From the NCBI GenBank assembly GCA_003477405.1, contig QUDE01000005.1:124001-188000 (forward strand): DNA of 64,000 nucleotides, in the 5' to 3' direction. Each line of letters opens with the position of its first letter. Position 1 is the first letter of the stretch. This stretch comes from Ruminococcaceae bacterium AM07-15. GTDB lineage: Bacteria; Bacillota; Clostridia; Oscillospirales; Butyricicoccaceae. Both the position numbers and the translations under genes were made by a program. The notes under the pieces are model-generated. The model worked only from the letters and a program-made list of their open reading frames with translations. It was not told the DNA's origin and searched no databases. Positions 1 to 7,078 of the stretch are shown here, in pieces.

Positions 1-1
1 C

Positions 2-1846
2 AGCTGGTTTTTCCAGGAGCCTTCCCAATACCAGCAGGGCCTGGCCCAGGCGTCCATGGTCCTTTCTGCCGCCGCCTATTCCCAGGGCCAGGGGGAAGAG
101 CTGACCAACGCCCTGACCGGCCTGGGCTTTGAGCAGGTGGAGCTCTACCACTATGCCCCGGAGGAAAAAGAGGCGGAAGATCAGGTGGCCTATGCCTTCG
201 GCTGCAAAAAGCTGGCGGACACGGACAAAACCCTGGTGGCCGTCGTCCTCCAGGGTACCGACGGCAGCGCCCAGTGGCGGAGCAATTTCCGCATCGGCGA
301 AGGGACGGAGCACCAGGGCTTTTCCCTGGCCCGGGATGAGATGATGGAGCAGCTGCAAGACTACCTGGCCGTCCTTCCGGATGATGAGCCCCTGTTCTTT
401 CTCACCGGTCACAGCCGTGGGGCCGCAGTGGCCAATCTGGCCGCCCAGCGCCTGACGGAAGAAGGCCAGCCGGTGTATTGCTACACCTTCGCCACCCCGG
501 CTACGGTGCAAAAAGAGGCCATCACAAAAGAAACCCCTGGCATCTTCAACATCATCAGCCCCCAGGACCCCATCCCCCGGCTGCCCCTGGCCGCCTGGGG
601 CTATGGCCGCTATGGACAGGACCGGTTCCTGCCCTCCCAAAGCTCCCGGGCCGATTACGCCCAGCTGCAGGAGGAAGCGGCGCCCTTGTACCAGGATCTC
701 ACCGGCCTCCCTCTTCCCGATGCTGAAGGATGCCGTAACACCGACCGGCTCATTGCCCTGTTGGAAGAGCTGGCCCCTTCCCCCGCGGACTACACCCAGC
801 GGCAGTTCACCCTGGGTTCGCTGATCCCCCGGCAGATCACTCTGGCGGAGTATTTCCAGTATCTGTCCGACATTCTGGGCGGTGCCGCCGATCAGACCCA
901 GGCCACCTTTGTCTTTCTTTCCTCCCTCCAGGGTGATCTGGCCCCGCTGAGCCAGGCCCTCCGCAGCCTGCAGGGAGAGGACAGCCTGTTTTACAGCCAC
1001 AGCATGGCCTATTACCTGAGTTGGCTGTCCCTGGGAGAAAAGGCCCTGGACACCCAGTGCGCCTATCTGCGTCTTTCCAGCGAAACCCCTCTTTCTCCCG
1101 CTTTCCAAGAGGACGAAGAGCTGGGATTTTTCTGGGATTTGCCCCTGGGAGAGAGCCTGACCCTCACCGGGGAGGAAAAGGGCCTGCTGCAAGTAGAGCG
1201 GTACCAGAAGGGGGCCCGGCAGGATACCCTTTTGTATGTCCTGCCCGCCGGGGAGACCCAGCTGACGGCCTCCTGGGAACCGGAGCTTTCCGGCCCGGGC
1301 GGTCCCCTCTCCCCCGCTCCCAGTTTTGCCGATGTGGCCGAAGAGGCCTGGTATTATGAAGATGTGTCCTGGTGCGCTGCCCAGGGCCTGCTGGAAGGGG
1401 ACGGACAGTCCTTCTTCCCCCAGCAAACGGTCAACCGGGCCATGGCGGTGACGGTGCTTTACCGCCTGGCCGGAAGCCCTGGGGTGTCTCGCGCTTCCTT
1501 CTCCGATGTGGCAGAGGACGCCTGGTATGCCGCCCCCTGCGCCTGGGCCCAGGAAAATGGCATTGCCCAAGGGGATGAAGCGGGCCTGTTCCATCCGGAA
1601 AGCCCGATAAACAGACAGGAAATGGCCGCGTTCTTCTGCCGCTTCGCCGGAGGACAAAGCCAGGGGGATGCCCTTGCCGGGTTTGCCGACGAAAGCCAGG
1701 TGAGCCAATGGGCCCGGGAGCCTTTGTCCTGGAGTGTGGAGCAAGGGCTGATGAAAGGGGTCTCCCCCAACCTCCTTTCCCCTCAAAGCTCCCTCACCCG
1801 CAGCCAACTGGCCGCCCTCTCCGCCCGGTTTGAAAAAATGGGGTAA
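2..1846 (+). CDS. SLH-domain lipase (class 3-like), 5' end missing
   Basis: The reading frame is open from base 2, so the gene begins before the window. The visible protein is an alpha/beta hydrolase of the class 3 lipase type: nucleophile motif GHSRGA near codon 140, a DPIPRLP stretch typical of the family's acidic residue, and an HSMAYY stretch that could supply the histidine. Three S-layer homology repeats follow (FADVAEEAWYYEDV, FSDVAEDAWYAAPC and a diverged third), ending at the C-terminus. SLH repeats bind secondary cell-wall polymer, so this is inferred to be a surface-anchored esterase or lipase. Substrate is unknown. A signal peptide would lie outside the window. Confidence 0.85.
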   Translation, partial: SWFFQEPSQYQQGLAQASMVLSAAAYSQGQGEELTNALTGLGFEQVELYHYAPEEKEAEDQVAYAFGCKKLADTDKTLVAVVLQGTDGSAQWRSNFRIGEGTEHQGFSLARDEMMEQLQDYLAVLPDDEPLFFLTGHSRGAAVANLAAQRLTEEGQPVYCYTFATPATVQKEAITKETPGIFNIISPQDPIPRLPLAAWGYGRYGQDRFLPSQSSRADYAQLQEEAAPLYQDLTGLPLPDAEGCRNTDRLIALLEELAPSPADYTQRQFTLGSLIPRQITLAEYFQYLSDILGGAADQTQATFVFLSSLQGDLAPLSQALRSLQGEDSLFYSHSMAYYLSWLSLGEKALDTQCAYLRLSSETPLSPAFQEDEELGFFWDLPLGESLTLTGEEKGLLQVERYQKGARQDTLLYVLPAGETQLTASWEPELSGPGGPLSPAPSFADVAEEAWYYEDVSWCAAQGLLEGDGQSFFPQQTVNRAMAVTVLYRLAGSPGVSRASFSDVAEDAWYAAPCAWAQENGIAQGDEAGLFHPESPINRQEMAAFFCRFAGGQSQGDALAGFADESQVSQWAREPLSWSVEQGLMKGVSPNLLSPQSSLTRSQLAALSARFEKMG

Positions 1847-1931
1847 ACCGATTTTTCTTTGCCACTCCAGTTTCATAAATGCTACCGTATTCGTTTATAA
1901 TAGTAGAGCTGGATGGGTATCAGCGCTTTGG

Positions 1932-1960
1932 TTGACAAATCCTGCAATGTGCGCTATACT
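1932..1960 (+). promoter_or_regulatory. Sigma-A promoter of the abiF RNA/gene
   Basis: TTGACA (1932-1937), a 17-base spacer and TATACT (1955-1960) form a near-consensus promoter. Transcription should start near 1967, just ahead of the structured RNA. Confidence 0.85.
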
Positions 1961-1965
1961 AATCT

Positions 1966-2032
1966 CAGTGAATAGGTTGCAGATGCTTGTGGGGCCTGCG
2001 ACCGGAAGAGCCCCTGCGGGGGCTCTTTTTTT
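1966..2032 (+). ncRNA. abiF-type structured RNA upstream of the HEPN gene
   Basis: Two hairpins lie between the promoter and the abiF start. Stem 1 pairs GGTTGCAG (1975-1982) with CTGCGACC (1996-2003) around a 13-base loop. Stem 2 pairs AGAGCCCC (2007-2014) with GGGGCTCT (2019-2026) around TGCG, a UNCG-type stable tetraloop, followed by seven T (an intrinsic terminator). This agrees with the known abiF RNA motif, which sits directly upstream of abiF/abiD-family genes and often uses stable tetraloops. Most transcripts should stop here as a ~65-nt RNA, and read-through would make the mRNA. Assignment is from architecture; no covariance search was run. Confidence 0.72.
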
Positions 2033-2049
2033 GTTCTGGAGGGGATTTT

Positions 2050-2985
2050 ATGCCAAAACCATTTATGACTTACGAGGAACAAATCGAAAAATTAAGAGAA
2101 AAACAACTGCAAATCCCCGATGAGGACTCAGCCAAGGAAGCGCTTCAGCGCTTGAGCTATTTTTCATTGATCACAGGGTATAAAAACCTTTTTAAAAACA
2201 AAAGCACCGGACAGTACCGCGACGGCGCTTCCTTCTCTGATATTTTGTTCCTCTATCGTTTTGATGAAAGTTTGCGCGAACTGACCCTTCACCATCTGTT
2301 GCACATCGAACACCACATCCGTTCGCTGCTTTCTTATAGCTTCTGTGAAATCTTTGGTGAATCGCAGCAAGCCTATCTGACGCCATCCAATTATAATAAC
2401 ATTCCAAAAAATCAACGGGACATCCGGCGTCTCATCGACAGGCACATTTCTCCCCTTTTGGAGCATCCCACCGACTATCCTTATATTGAGCACCATAAAG
2501 CAGCCTATCACACCGTGCCATTGTGGGCCTTGAGCAAAGCACTCACCTTTGGAACAGTATCCAAAATCTATCTTCTTTCCAAATCACAGATCCAATCATC
2601 CATCAGTCAAAAGTTTCAATCGGTCAACGAAAAACAGTTGGGGCAATTTTTGAAAGTTCTGACCATCTTTCGAAATGTCTGCGCCCATGGTGAGCGTTTG
2701 TTTTCCTATCGCTGCACCAAACAAATTCCGGATATGCCGCTGCACAAAAAACTACATATCCCTCAAAAAGGAAGCCAATATCTTTATGGAAATCAGGATT
2801 ATTTTTCCATTGTGATCAGCTTCCGCTATCTGCTTCCCCATGATGAGTTTCTGCTCTACAAACGGCAGCTGGCCCGGCTGATGGAAAAGATGATCTCCCA
2901 CAGCGCAGTCGTCACCCTCCCCGAACTTCTGGAAGCCATGGGAATGCCGGAAAACTGGAAGCACATCACAAAATATAAAATATAA
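2050..2985 (+). CDS. abiF: AbiF/AbiD-family HEPN protein (Abi_2)
   Basis: 311 residues. The start at 2050 is chosen because TCTGGAGG lies just upstream, directly after the T-tract of the preceding RNA; the longer frame would begin inside that RNA. Family hallmarks are an N-terminal region opening with FMTYEEQIEKL, a central helical part rich in HHLLHIEHHIRS, and the signature RNVCAHGERLF near residue 225, which contains the R-x4-H motif of HEPN ribonucleases. The family is known for abortive phage defence, and AbiF proteins have been linked to the ancestry of Cas13 effectors. With the upstream RNA it likely forms an RNA-controlled toxin-type defence unit (inference). Its stop codon abuts repeat R1. 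Base composition is visibly more AT-rich than its neighbours, suggesting transfer. Confidence 0.85.
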   Translation: MPKPFMTYEEQIEKLREKQLQIPDEDSAKEALQRLSYFSLITGYKNLFKNKSTGQYRDGASFSDILFLYRFDESLRELTLHHLLHIEHHIRSLLSYSFCEIFGESQQAYLTPSNYNNIPKNQRDIRRLIDRHISPLLEHPTDYPYIEHHKAAYHTVPLWALSKALTFGTVSKIYLLSKSQIQSSISQKFQSVNEKQLGQFLKVLTIFRNVCAHGERLFSYRCTKQIPDMPLHKKLHIPQKGSQYLYGNQDYFSIVISFRYLLPHDEFLLYKRQLARLMEKMISHSAVVTLPELLEAMGMPENWKHITKYKI

Positions 2986-3223
2986 GACCCGCCGGTCAAT
3001 TTTCCGGCGGGCCGTGCGTTCCGCAAAAGCGGCAAAGCCGCCTTTGCGGTTTTTGCAAGGGGCTGCGTGCACGCTGTTGGCGCACACTGGCCCCTTGAGA
3101 GGTGCAAAAACCGACGCACAGGTCGCCGTTTTTTGCAAATTGGTTAAGGGTGGGGCAAACCGTTCCCACCACCCGGATTATTTTTTCGATATACTCAGAC
3201 CCGCCGGTCAATTTTCCGGCGGG
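2985..3223 (+). repeat. Structured repeat R1, copy 1, flanked by duplicated terminator hairpins
   Basis: A 27-base hairpin-forming sequence starting AGACCCGCCGG is present at 2985-3011 and again, identical, at 3197-3223; only the second copy keeps the TC plus T-tract. The ~185 bases between them fold strongly: CCGCAAAAGCGGC/GCCGCCTTTGCGG (3021-3049), an outer stem TTTTTGCA (3050-3057)/TGCAAAAA (3103-3110) enclosing AGGGGC/GCCCCT, then a hairpin around CGACGCACAGGTCG. The interior is homologous to 51654-51832 with compensatory changes in the stems. No credible gene lies inside. Confidence 0.85.
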
Positions 3224-3230
3224 TCTTTTT
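3198..3230 (+). terminator. Intact terminator downstream of abiF/R1
   Basis: Hairpin GACCCGCCGG...CCGGCGGGTC followed by T6. It is probably the original abiF terminator, now 212 bases further from the gene because R1 lies between. The opposing small gene ends inside this hairpin. Confidence 0.8.
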
Positions 3231-3381
3231 TCTCTATGGGCAAAAGGGTCAAAGATGGCTCTTTTTGGTTGAGATAGATCTCTTCACACTGGCGCTGGGC
3301 CTCGATGAGAATACGGATGGCCTTCTCGCTGGCCTGCATCATGGTATAGTACATGGTTTTATAATCGGCGTAATCGCTCAA
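3208..3381 (-). CDS. Small hypothetical protein (57 aa)
   Basis: Not recognised. A short soluble, helical, charged protein beginning around SDYADYKTMYYTMM and ending in the shared terminator (...KKDPPEN). The perfect Shine-Dalgarno GAGGTGAT fits best with a TTG start at 3381 (4-base spacing); ATG 3387 and GTG 3390 in the same frame lie too close to it. It is divergent from the RHH/HTH pair, with a 26-base-arm palindrome between them, which supports a real regulated gene. Small proteins of this kind often accompany phage or plasmid regulators. Function unknown. Confidence 0.5.
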   Translation of the reverse strand: MSDYADYKTMYYTMMQASEKAIRILIEAQRQCEEIYLNQKEPSLTLLPIEKKDPPEN

Positions 3382-3407
3382 TGCCATCACCTCGGAAGTA
3401 TTCTAAC

Positions 3408-3437
3408 AAATATGCATTGCAAATGCAATGCATATTT
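3408..3437. promoter_or_regulatory. Perfect inverted repeat, likely operator
   Basis: AAATATGCATTGC and its exact complement GCAATGCATATTT flank a 4-base AAAT centre. It lies between the divergent small gene and the RHH/HTH pair, just upstream of a TACACT -10 (3454-3459), and would cover the -35 region. Probable autoregulatory site for the RHH or HTH protein (inference). Confidence 0.7.
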
Positions 3438-3491
3438 TTAACGAGAAATACGGTACACTAGGAGCATAGCCCAAGCGAACAGGTGATACCG

Positions 3492-3680
3492 ATGAATTTT
3501 AAAATACCTTCCAAGCCGCCTACCATCAATAAAACCATTCGTTTCCCATCCACTTTGGTAAGCGAAGTAGAAAAAATGATTCAAAACCAGGATTGTACCT
3601 TCTCTGCTTTTGTCATCGCCGCCACACAGGCTGCGGTGGAAAATCTGCAAAAGCAAGAAAAGAAAAATCCTCATCCATGA
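3492..3680 (+). CDS. Small ribbon-helix-helix-like protein
   Basis: 62 residues. Start 3492 is placed 4 bases after AGGTGAT, a strong ribosome-binding site; a GTG nine bases earlier overlaps that site. The stretch TINKTIRFPSTLVSEVEKMI followed by a second helix (FSAFVIAATQAAVENL) has the beta-strand-helix-helix layout of Arc/CopG/YlcI-type DNA-binding proteins. Its stop overlaps the ATG of the next gene (ATGA), so the two are translationally coupled. It probably acts with that HTH protein on the upstream palindrome. The target is not known. Confidence 0.75.
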   Translation: MNFKIPSKPPTINKTIRFPSTLVSEVEKMIQNQDCTFSAFVIAATQAAVENLQKQEKKNPHP

Positions 3681-3877
3681 ATCTCCGTATCCGGGATTTA
3701 CGGGAAGATGCCGACCTGACCCAAAAGCAGGTGGCCGATCTCCTGCAATGCGATCAATCTCTTTATTCCAAATATGAACGGGGCCTTCGGCCGTTGCCTC
3801 TGGAGGCCGCTGTCCGTCTGGCTCAGTTTTATCAGGTTTCTCTGGACTATCTTACCGGCCTCAGCGATACCCCCTGA
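3677..3877 (+). CDS. XRE-family HTH regulator (66 aa)
   Basis: Single cro/CI-type helix-turn-helix: RIRDLREDADLTQKQVADLL, then QSLYSKYERGLRPLPLEA, then the C-terminal SLDYLTGLSD typical of the family. It overlaps the upstream ribbon-helix-helix gene by four bases and is followed by a terminator, giving a two-gene unit. It resembles the second XRE protein at 11584-11802 (shared IRDLRED...TQ and QVS-DY patterns), so the genome keeps several of these short regulators. Likely a repressor of its own promoter region. Confidence 0.85.
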   Translation: MNLRIRDLREDADLTQKQVADLLQCDQSLYSKYERGLRPLPLEAAVRLAQFYQVSLDYLTGLSDTP

Positions 3878-3882
3878 CACAC

Positions 3883-3915
3883 AAAAAACCGCCCTCTTTT
3901 CGGAGGGCGGTTTTT
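3883..3915 (+). terminator. Terminator after the RHH/HTH pair
   Basis: CCGCCCTC (3889-3896)/GAGGGCGG (3903-3910) with T5. The A-run on the other side makes it usable for rubrerythrin on the minus strand too. Confidence 0.88.
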
Positions 3916-3937
3916 CTATTCTTATATAATGTACTTT

Positions 3938-4507
3938 TTAGCCTTCCACTTTCTTCTGGATGGTGGTGGGCTCGAAGGAACCAATGGCCTGGCACACATG
4001 GCATACATCGGGAGCCTTTTCATAAGTGGCGCCGCAGAACTGGCAGCGGTAACCGGCCACCGAGATCATCTTGCTTTCCGCAGGCTTCACCGGTGCGGGA
4101 GCAGCCGCTTTGTTCTTGGCCTTCAGCTTGGCCAGCGCACCCAGGAAGCGGAACTCGTGGTCCTTTTCGATCTTGGCGATCTCATCAAACAGGGTGCCGA
4201 TGTGGGAGAAGCCCTCTTCCCGGGCCACCTGGGCGAAAGCGGGATACATGCTGCTCCACTCGCCATATTCCCCTTCCATGGCCTCCTGCAGGTTCTCGCT
4301 GCTGGTGCCGATCTGCTTCATGCTCTGGTACAGCAGTTTGCCGTGGACGCCTTCGTTGCGGGCCATCATCTCAAACAGCTGGGCCACTTCCTCTTCCCCT
4401 TCCTGCTTGGCCTTGTCGGCGAAAAACAGGTATTTGTTCCGGGCCATGGACTCACCGGAAAAAGCGGCCAACAAATTTTTCTCTGTGCGTGTTCCCTTCA
4501 GATCCAT
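3938..4507 (-). CDS. rbr: Rubrerythrin
   Basis: 189 residues, usual length. The N-terminal ferritin-like four-helix domain carries the diiron ligands in ESMARNKY, ARNEGVHGK, a glutamate in REEGFSHIG, and EKDHEFRF. The C-terminal rubredoxin domain has two cysteine pairs, CQFCG and CHVCQ. Rubrerythrin reduces hydrogen peroxide in anaerobes using electrons from rubredoxin or NADH systems. It is cytoplasmic. It is transcribed from a near-perfect sigma-A promoter and is divergent from the iron-uptake operon, a sensible pairing of iron acquisition and peroxide defence. Confidence 0.95.
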   Translation of the reverse strand: MDLKGTRTEKNLLAAFSGESMARNKYLFFADKAKQEGEEEVAQLFEMMARNEGVHGKLLYQSMKQIGTSSENLQEAMEGEYGEWSSMYPAFAQVAREEGFSHIGTLFDEIAKIEKDHEFRFLGALAKLKAKNKAAAPAPVKPAESKMISVAGYRCQFCGATYEKAPDVCHVCQAIGSFEPTTIQKKVEG

Positions 4508-4561
4508 TGTAGTTTCCTCCTATATGTGTGAAAAAGTGTTTCGTTCCTCTTGACATGGAAT

Positions 4562-4590
4562 ACTATACTCTTTTAGTCCACATTTGTCAA
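4562..4590 (-). promoter_or_regulatory. Promoter of rubrerythrin
   Basis: Read on the minus strand: TTGACA, 17 bases, TATAGT. The gene start is about 55 bases downstream with a GGAGGA ribosome site. Confidence 0.88.
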
Positions 4591-4615
4591 CCCCGGAAAA
4601 AATTTCCCCTCCCCC

Positions 4616-4644
4616 TTGACAAAGGCCCTGGGCAATGGTATAGT
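4616..4644 (+). promoter_or_regulatory. Promoter of the feo operon
   Basis: TTGACA (4616-4621), 17-base spacer, TATAGT (4639-4644). The palindrome at 4652-4669 covers the expected start of transcription. Confidence 0.88.
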
Positions 4645-4651
4645 AATGCAC

Positions 4652-4669
4652 GGTTAGTATTGACTAACC
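4652..4669. promoter_or_regulatory. Putative iron-responsive operator 1 (TTAG-N6-CTAA)
   Basis: GGTTAGT/ACTAACC inverted repeat placed at the transcription start of feoA. The core TTAG-N6-CTAA recurs at 4924-4937 and 4963-4976. Half-sites resemble those of DtxR/IdeR-type repressors, but the spacing is different, so the regulator is not assigned. Confidence 0.68.
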
Positions 4670-4691
4670 AATCGCAAAGGAGGAATCCCCC

Positions 4692-4904
4692 ATGAATCTC
4701 ACCCATGCACAGGAAGGCGTGGAATACATCGTCAAAGAGATCCTCACCGACGATGAGGATCTGGACAGTTTCCTGTTTTCCCTGGGCTGTTTCAGTGGCG
4801 AGCCCATCACCGTCATCTCCCACCGCAAGGGCGGCTGCGTGGTCTCCATCAAGGACGGCCGGTACAACATGGACACCCAGCTGGCCGAAGCCATCCAGAT
4901 TTGA
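4692..4904 (+). CDS. feoA: FeoA-domain iron transport protein
   Basis: 70 residues, an SH3-like FeoA fold: the GCFSGEPITVISHRKGG segment and the closing YNMDTQLAEAIQI match the small cytosolic FeoA family. FeoA assists the ferrous iron permease FeoB. It starts 8 bases after AAAGGAGGA. A hairpin with a modest T-tract separates it from feoB, which may lower feoB expression relative to feoA. The upstream promoter carries a palindrome expected to respond to iron. Confidence 0.85.
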   Translation: MNLTHAQEGVEYIVKEILTDDEDLDSFLFSLGCFSGEPITVISHRKGGCVVSIKDGRYNMDTQLAEAIQI

Positions 4905-4915
4905 CCGTTTTTTTG

Positions 4916-4950
4916 AAAGGCGGTTAGCTTTCGCTAATTCCGCCTTTTCT
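4916..4950 (+). terminator. Intercistronic hairpin/attenuator between feoA and feoB
   Basis: AAAGGCGG (4916-4923) pairs with CCGCCTTT (4940-4947), with an inner TTAGC/GCTAA stem, followed by TTCTTT. The inner stem is also the second TTAG-N6-CTAA site, so this element may act as DNA operator, RNA terminator, or both. Confidence 0.65.
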
Positions 4951-4962
4951 TTCCCCATGGAG

Positions 4963-4976
4963 TTAGCATATGCTAA
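4963..4976. promoter_or_regulatory. Putative iron-responsive operator 3
   Basis: Perfect 14-base palindrome TTAGCATATGCTAA, 54 bases upstream of the feoB start. It has the same TTAG-N6-CTAA geometry as sites 1 and 2, suggesting a second regulated promoter for feoB. Confidence 0.65.
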
Positions 4977-5029
4977 TCACAATGTATATCACCCGACCAC
5001 AGGCCGGGTATAGAGGAGGAATAAAGAAT

Positions 5030-7033
5030 ATGAGAATCGCGCTGACGGGCAATCCCAACAGCGGCAAGACCACCATGTACAACGCCCTCACCGGCCGCAA
5101 CGAGCGGATCGGCAACTGGGCGGGGGTCACCGTGGAAAAGAAGGAAAGCCCCATCAAAAAGGCCTTTTATTCCGGCTCCCCGGAGCTGACGGCGGTGGAC
5201 TTGCCGGGGGCCTATTCCATGTCCCCCTTCACCTCGGAGGAAAGCATCACCAGCTCCTATGTGAAGCATGAGCACCCCGATGCCATCATCAACATCGTGG
5301 ACGCCACCAACCTCAGCCGCAGCCTGTTCTTTACCACCCAGCTGCTGGAACTGGGCATCCCTTTGGTGGTGGCGCTGAACAAAAGCGATCTGAACGAAAA
5401 GGCAGGCAACCGGATCGATACCAAAAAGCTCAGCGAGCTGCTGGGCTGTCCGGTGGTGGAGACGGTGTCCACCTCCTCGGGGCACACCGGGCTGAAAGAA
5501 GCGGTTTCTCAGGCGGCCTCCCTGCTGGGCCAGGGCCAGAAGGCTCCCTATTCCCAGGGAAATGTGGACCTGACCAGCAAAAAGGCGGTGGAACAGGCCG
5601 ACCGGGCCCGCTTCGCCTTTGTGAACACCATCGTCTCCCGCGTGGAAACACGCAAGACCCTCACCCGGGAGAAAAACAGCCAGGACCAGATCGACAATGT
5701 GCTCACCAATAAATGGGCGGGCATCCCCATTTTTGCCGCGGTGATGTTCCTGGTGTTCCAGATCTCCCAGGCCTGGGTAGGCCCCTTCCTGGGCGACACC
5801 CTGGCCGCCTGGATCGAATCCTTCCAGGGCACGGTGAGCGGCTGGATCGAAGGCAGCTCTCCCCTGCTCCAGGCCCTGCTGGTGGACGGCATCATCGGCG
5901 GCGTGGGCGCTGTGCTGGGCTTTTTGCCCCTGGTGATGGTAATGTACTTCCTCATCGCCCTGCTGGAGGACTGCGGCTATATGGCCAGAGTCAGCGTGGT
6001 GCTCGACCCCATCTTCAAGAAAGTGGGGCTATCGGGCAAATCGGTGATCCCCTTTGTCATCGGCACCGGCTGCGCCATCCCCGGCGTCATGGCCTGCCGC
6101 ACCATCCGCAATGAAAGAGAGCGGAAGGCCACCGCCATGCTCACCCCCTTCATGCCCTGCGGCGCCAAGCTGCCGGTGATCGCATTGTTTGCCGGTGTCT
6201 TTTTTAGCGACGCCTCCTGGGTGGGCACACTGATGTATTTTGCAGGCATCCTGCTGATCTTCCTGGGGGCCCTGCTCATCGGCAAGATCGCCGGTTATAA
6301 AAACCGGAAGTCCTTCTTCCTCATCGAGCTGCCCCAGTACAAAATCCCCAGCCTGAAGCGGGCCACCCTGGCCATGCTCTCCCGGGGCAAGGCCTACATC
6401 GTCAAGGCCGGTACCATCATTCTGCTGTGCAATACGCTGGTGCATCTGATGCAGAACTTCACCTGGCAGTTTAAGTTTGTGGAAGAAGGCATGGAGAGCT
6501 CCTCCATCCTGGCCTCCATCGCCAGTCCCATCGCCGTTTTGCTCATTCCCCTGGGCTTTGGGGTGTGGCAGCTGGCCGCCGCCGCTGTCACCGGCTTTAT
6601 CGCCAAAGAGAATGTGGTGGGCACACTGGCCGTGGTTTACGGCATCACCAACTTCATCAATGTGGATGAACTGGTGCTCACCCACGGGGCCGATCAGGTG
6701 GCCGCCATCTTCGGCCTGAGCCAGGCCGCCGCTCTGGCCTACCTGATGTTCAACCTGTTCACTCCGCCCTGCTTTGCCGCCATCGGCGCCATGAACTCGG
6801 AGATCCGGGACAAAAAGTGGCTGCTGGGAGGCATCGGCCTTCAGTTTGCCACAGGCTATGTGGTGGCCTTCCTGGTCTACCAGATCGGCACATTGGTGAC
6901 CACCGGCACCTTTGGCCAGGGCTTCGTCCCCGGGCTCATCGCCGTGCTGGCCATCGTGACGGTATTCGCCCTTCTCATCCGCCGCACCGACCGGCAGCTG
7001 GCCAGAGACTACGCTCTGAACGCCGGCGACTGA
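5030..7033 (+). CDS. feoB: Ferrous iron transporter FeoB
   Basis: 667 residues. The start at 5030 follows AGAGGAGGA; an in-frame ATG at 4982 and the frame opening at 4970 fall in the operator. The N-terminal GTPase domain shows GNPNSGKT (residues 7-14), switch II DLPGAYS and NKSD. After a helical spacer come the two Gate segments with GFLPLVMVMYFLIALLEDCG and GTGCAIPGVMACRTI, the latter with the conserved cysteine path residues, and about eight membrane helices. FeoB imports Fe2+ across the cytoplasmic membrane. The operon is feoA-feoB-small Cys-rich protein. Confidence 0.97.
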   Translation: MRIALTGNPNSGKTTMYNALTGRNERIGNWAGVTVEKKESPIKKAFYSGSPELTAVDLPGAYSMSPFTSEESITSSYVKHEHPDAIINIVDATNLSRSLFFTTQLLELGIPLVVALNKSDLNEKAGNRIDTKKLSELLGCPVVETVSTSSGHTGLKEAVSQAASLLGQGQKAPYSQGNVDLTSKKAVEQADRARFAFVNTIVSRVETRKTLTREKNSQDQIDNVLTNKWAGIPIFAAVMFLVFQISQAWVGPFLGDTLAAWIESFQGTVSGWIEGSSPLLQALLVDGIIGGVGAVLGFLPLVMVMYFLIALLEDCGYMARVSVVLDPIFKKVGLSGKSVIPFVIGTGCAIPGVMACRTIRNERERKATAMLTPFMPCGAKLPVIALFAGVFFSDASWVGTLMYFAGILLIFLGALLIGKIAGYKNRKSFFLIELPQYKIPSLKRATLAMLSRGKAYIVKAGTIILLCNTLVHLMQNFTWQFKFVEEGMESSSILASIASPIAVLLIPLGFGVWQLAAAAVTGFIAKENVVGTLAVVYGITNFINVDELVLTHGADQVAAIFGLSQAAALAYLMFNLFTPPCFAAIGAMNSEIRDKKWLLGGIGLQFATGYVVAFLVYQIGTLVTTGTFGQGFVPGLIAVLAIVTVFALLIRRTDRQLARDYALNAGD

Positions 7034-7078
7034 TACGGCTGCGCTGCAAGCCCTTTCCGAAAAAGGAGGTTTTCAAAA

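Noticed and set aside
3014..3277. Open frames in R1 with similar translations in both copies (FLQG-ACT...AHT-PLR-AK pattern)
   Set aside because: All similarity is explained by conserved, folded nucleotide sequence. Equal similarity appears in the opposite-strand frames, and no ribosome site or start precedes them.
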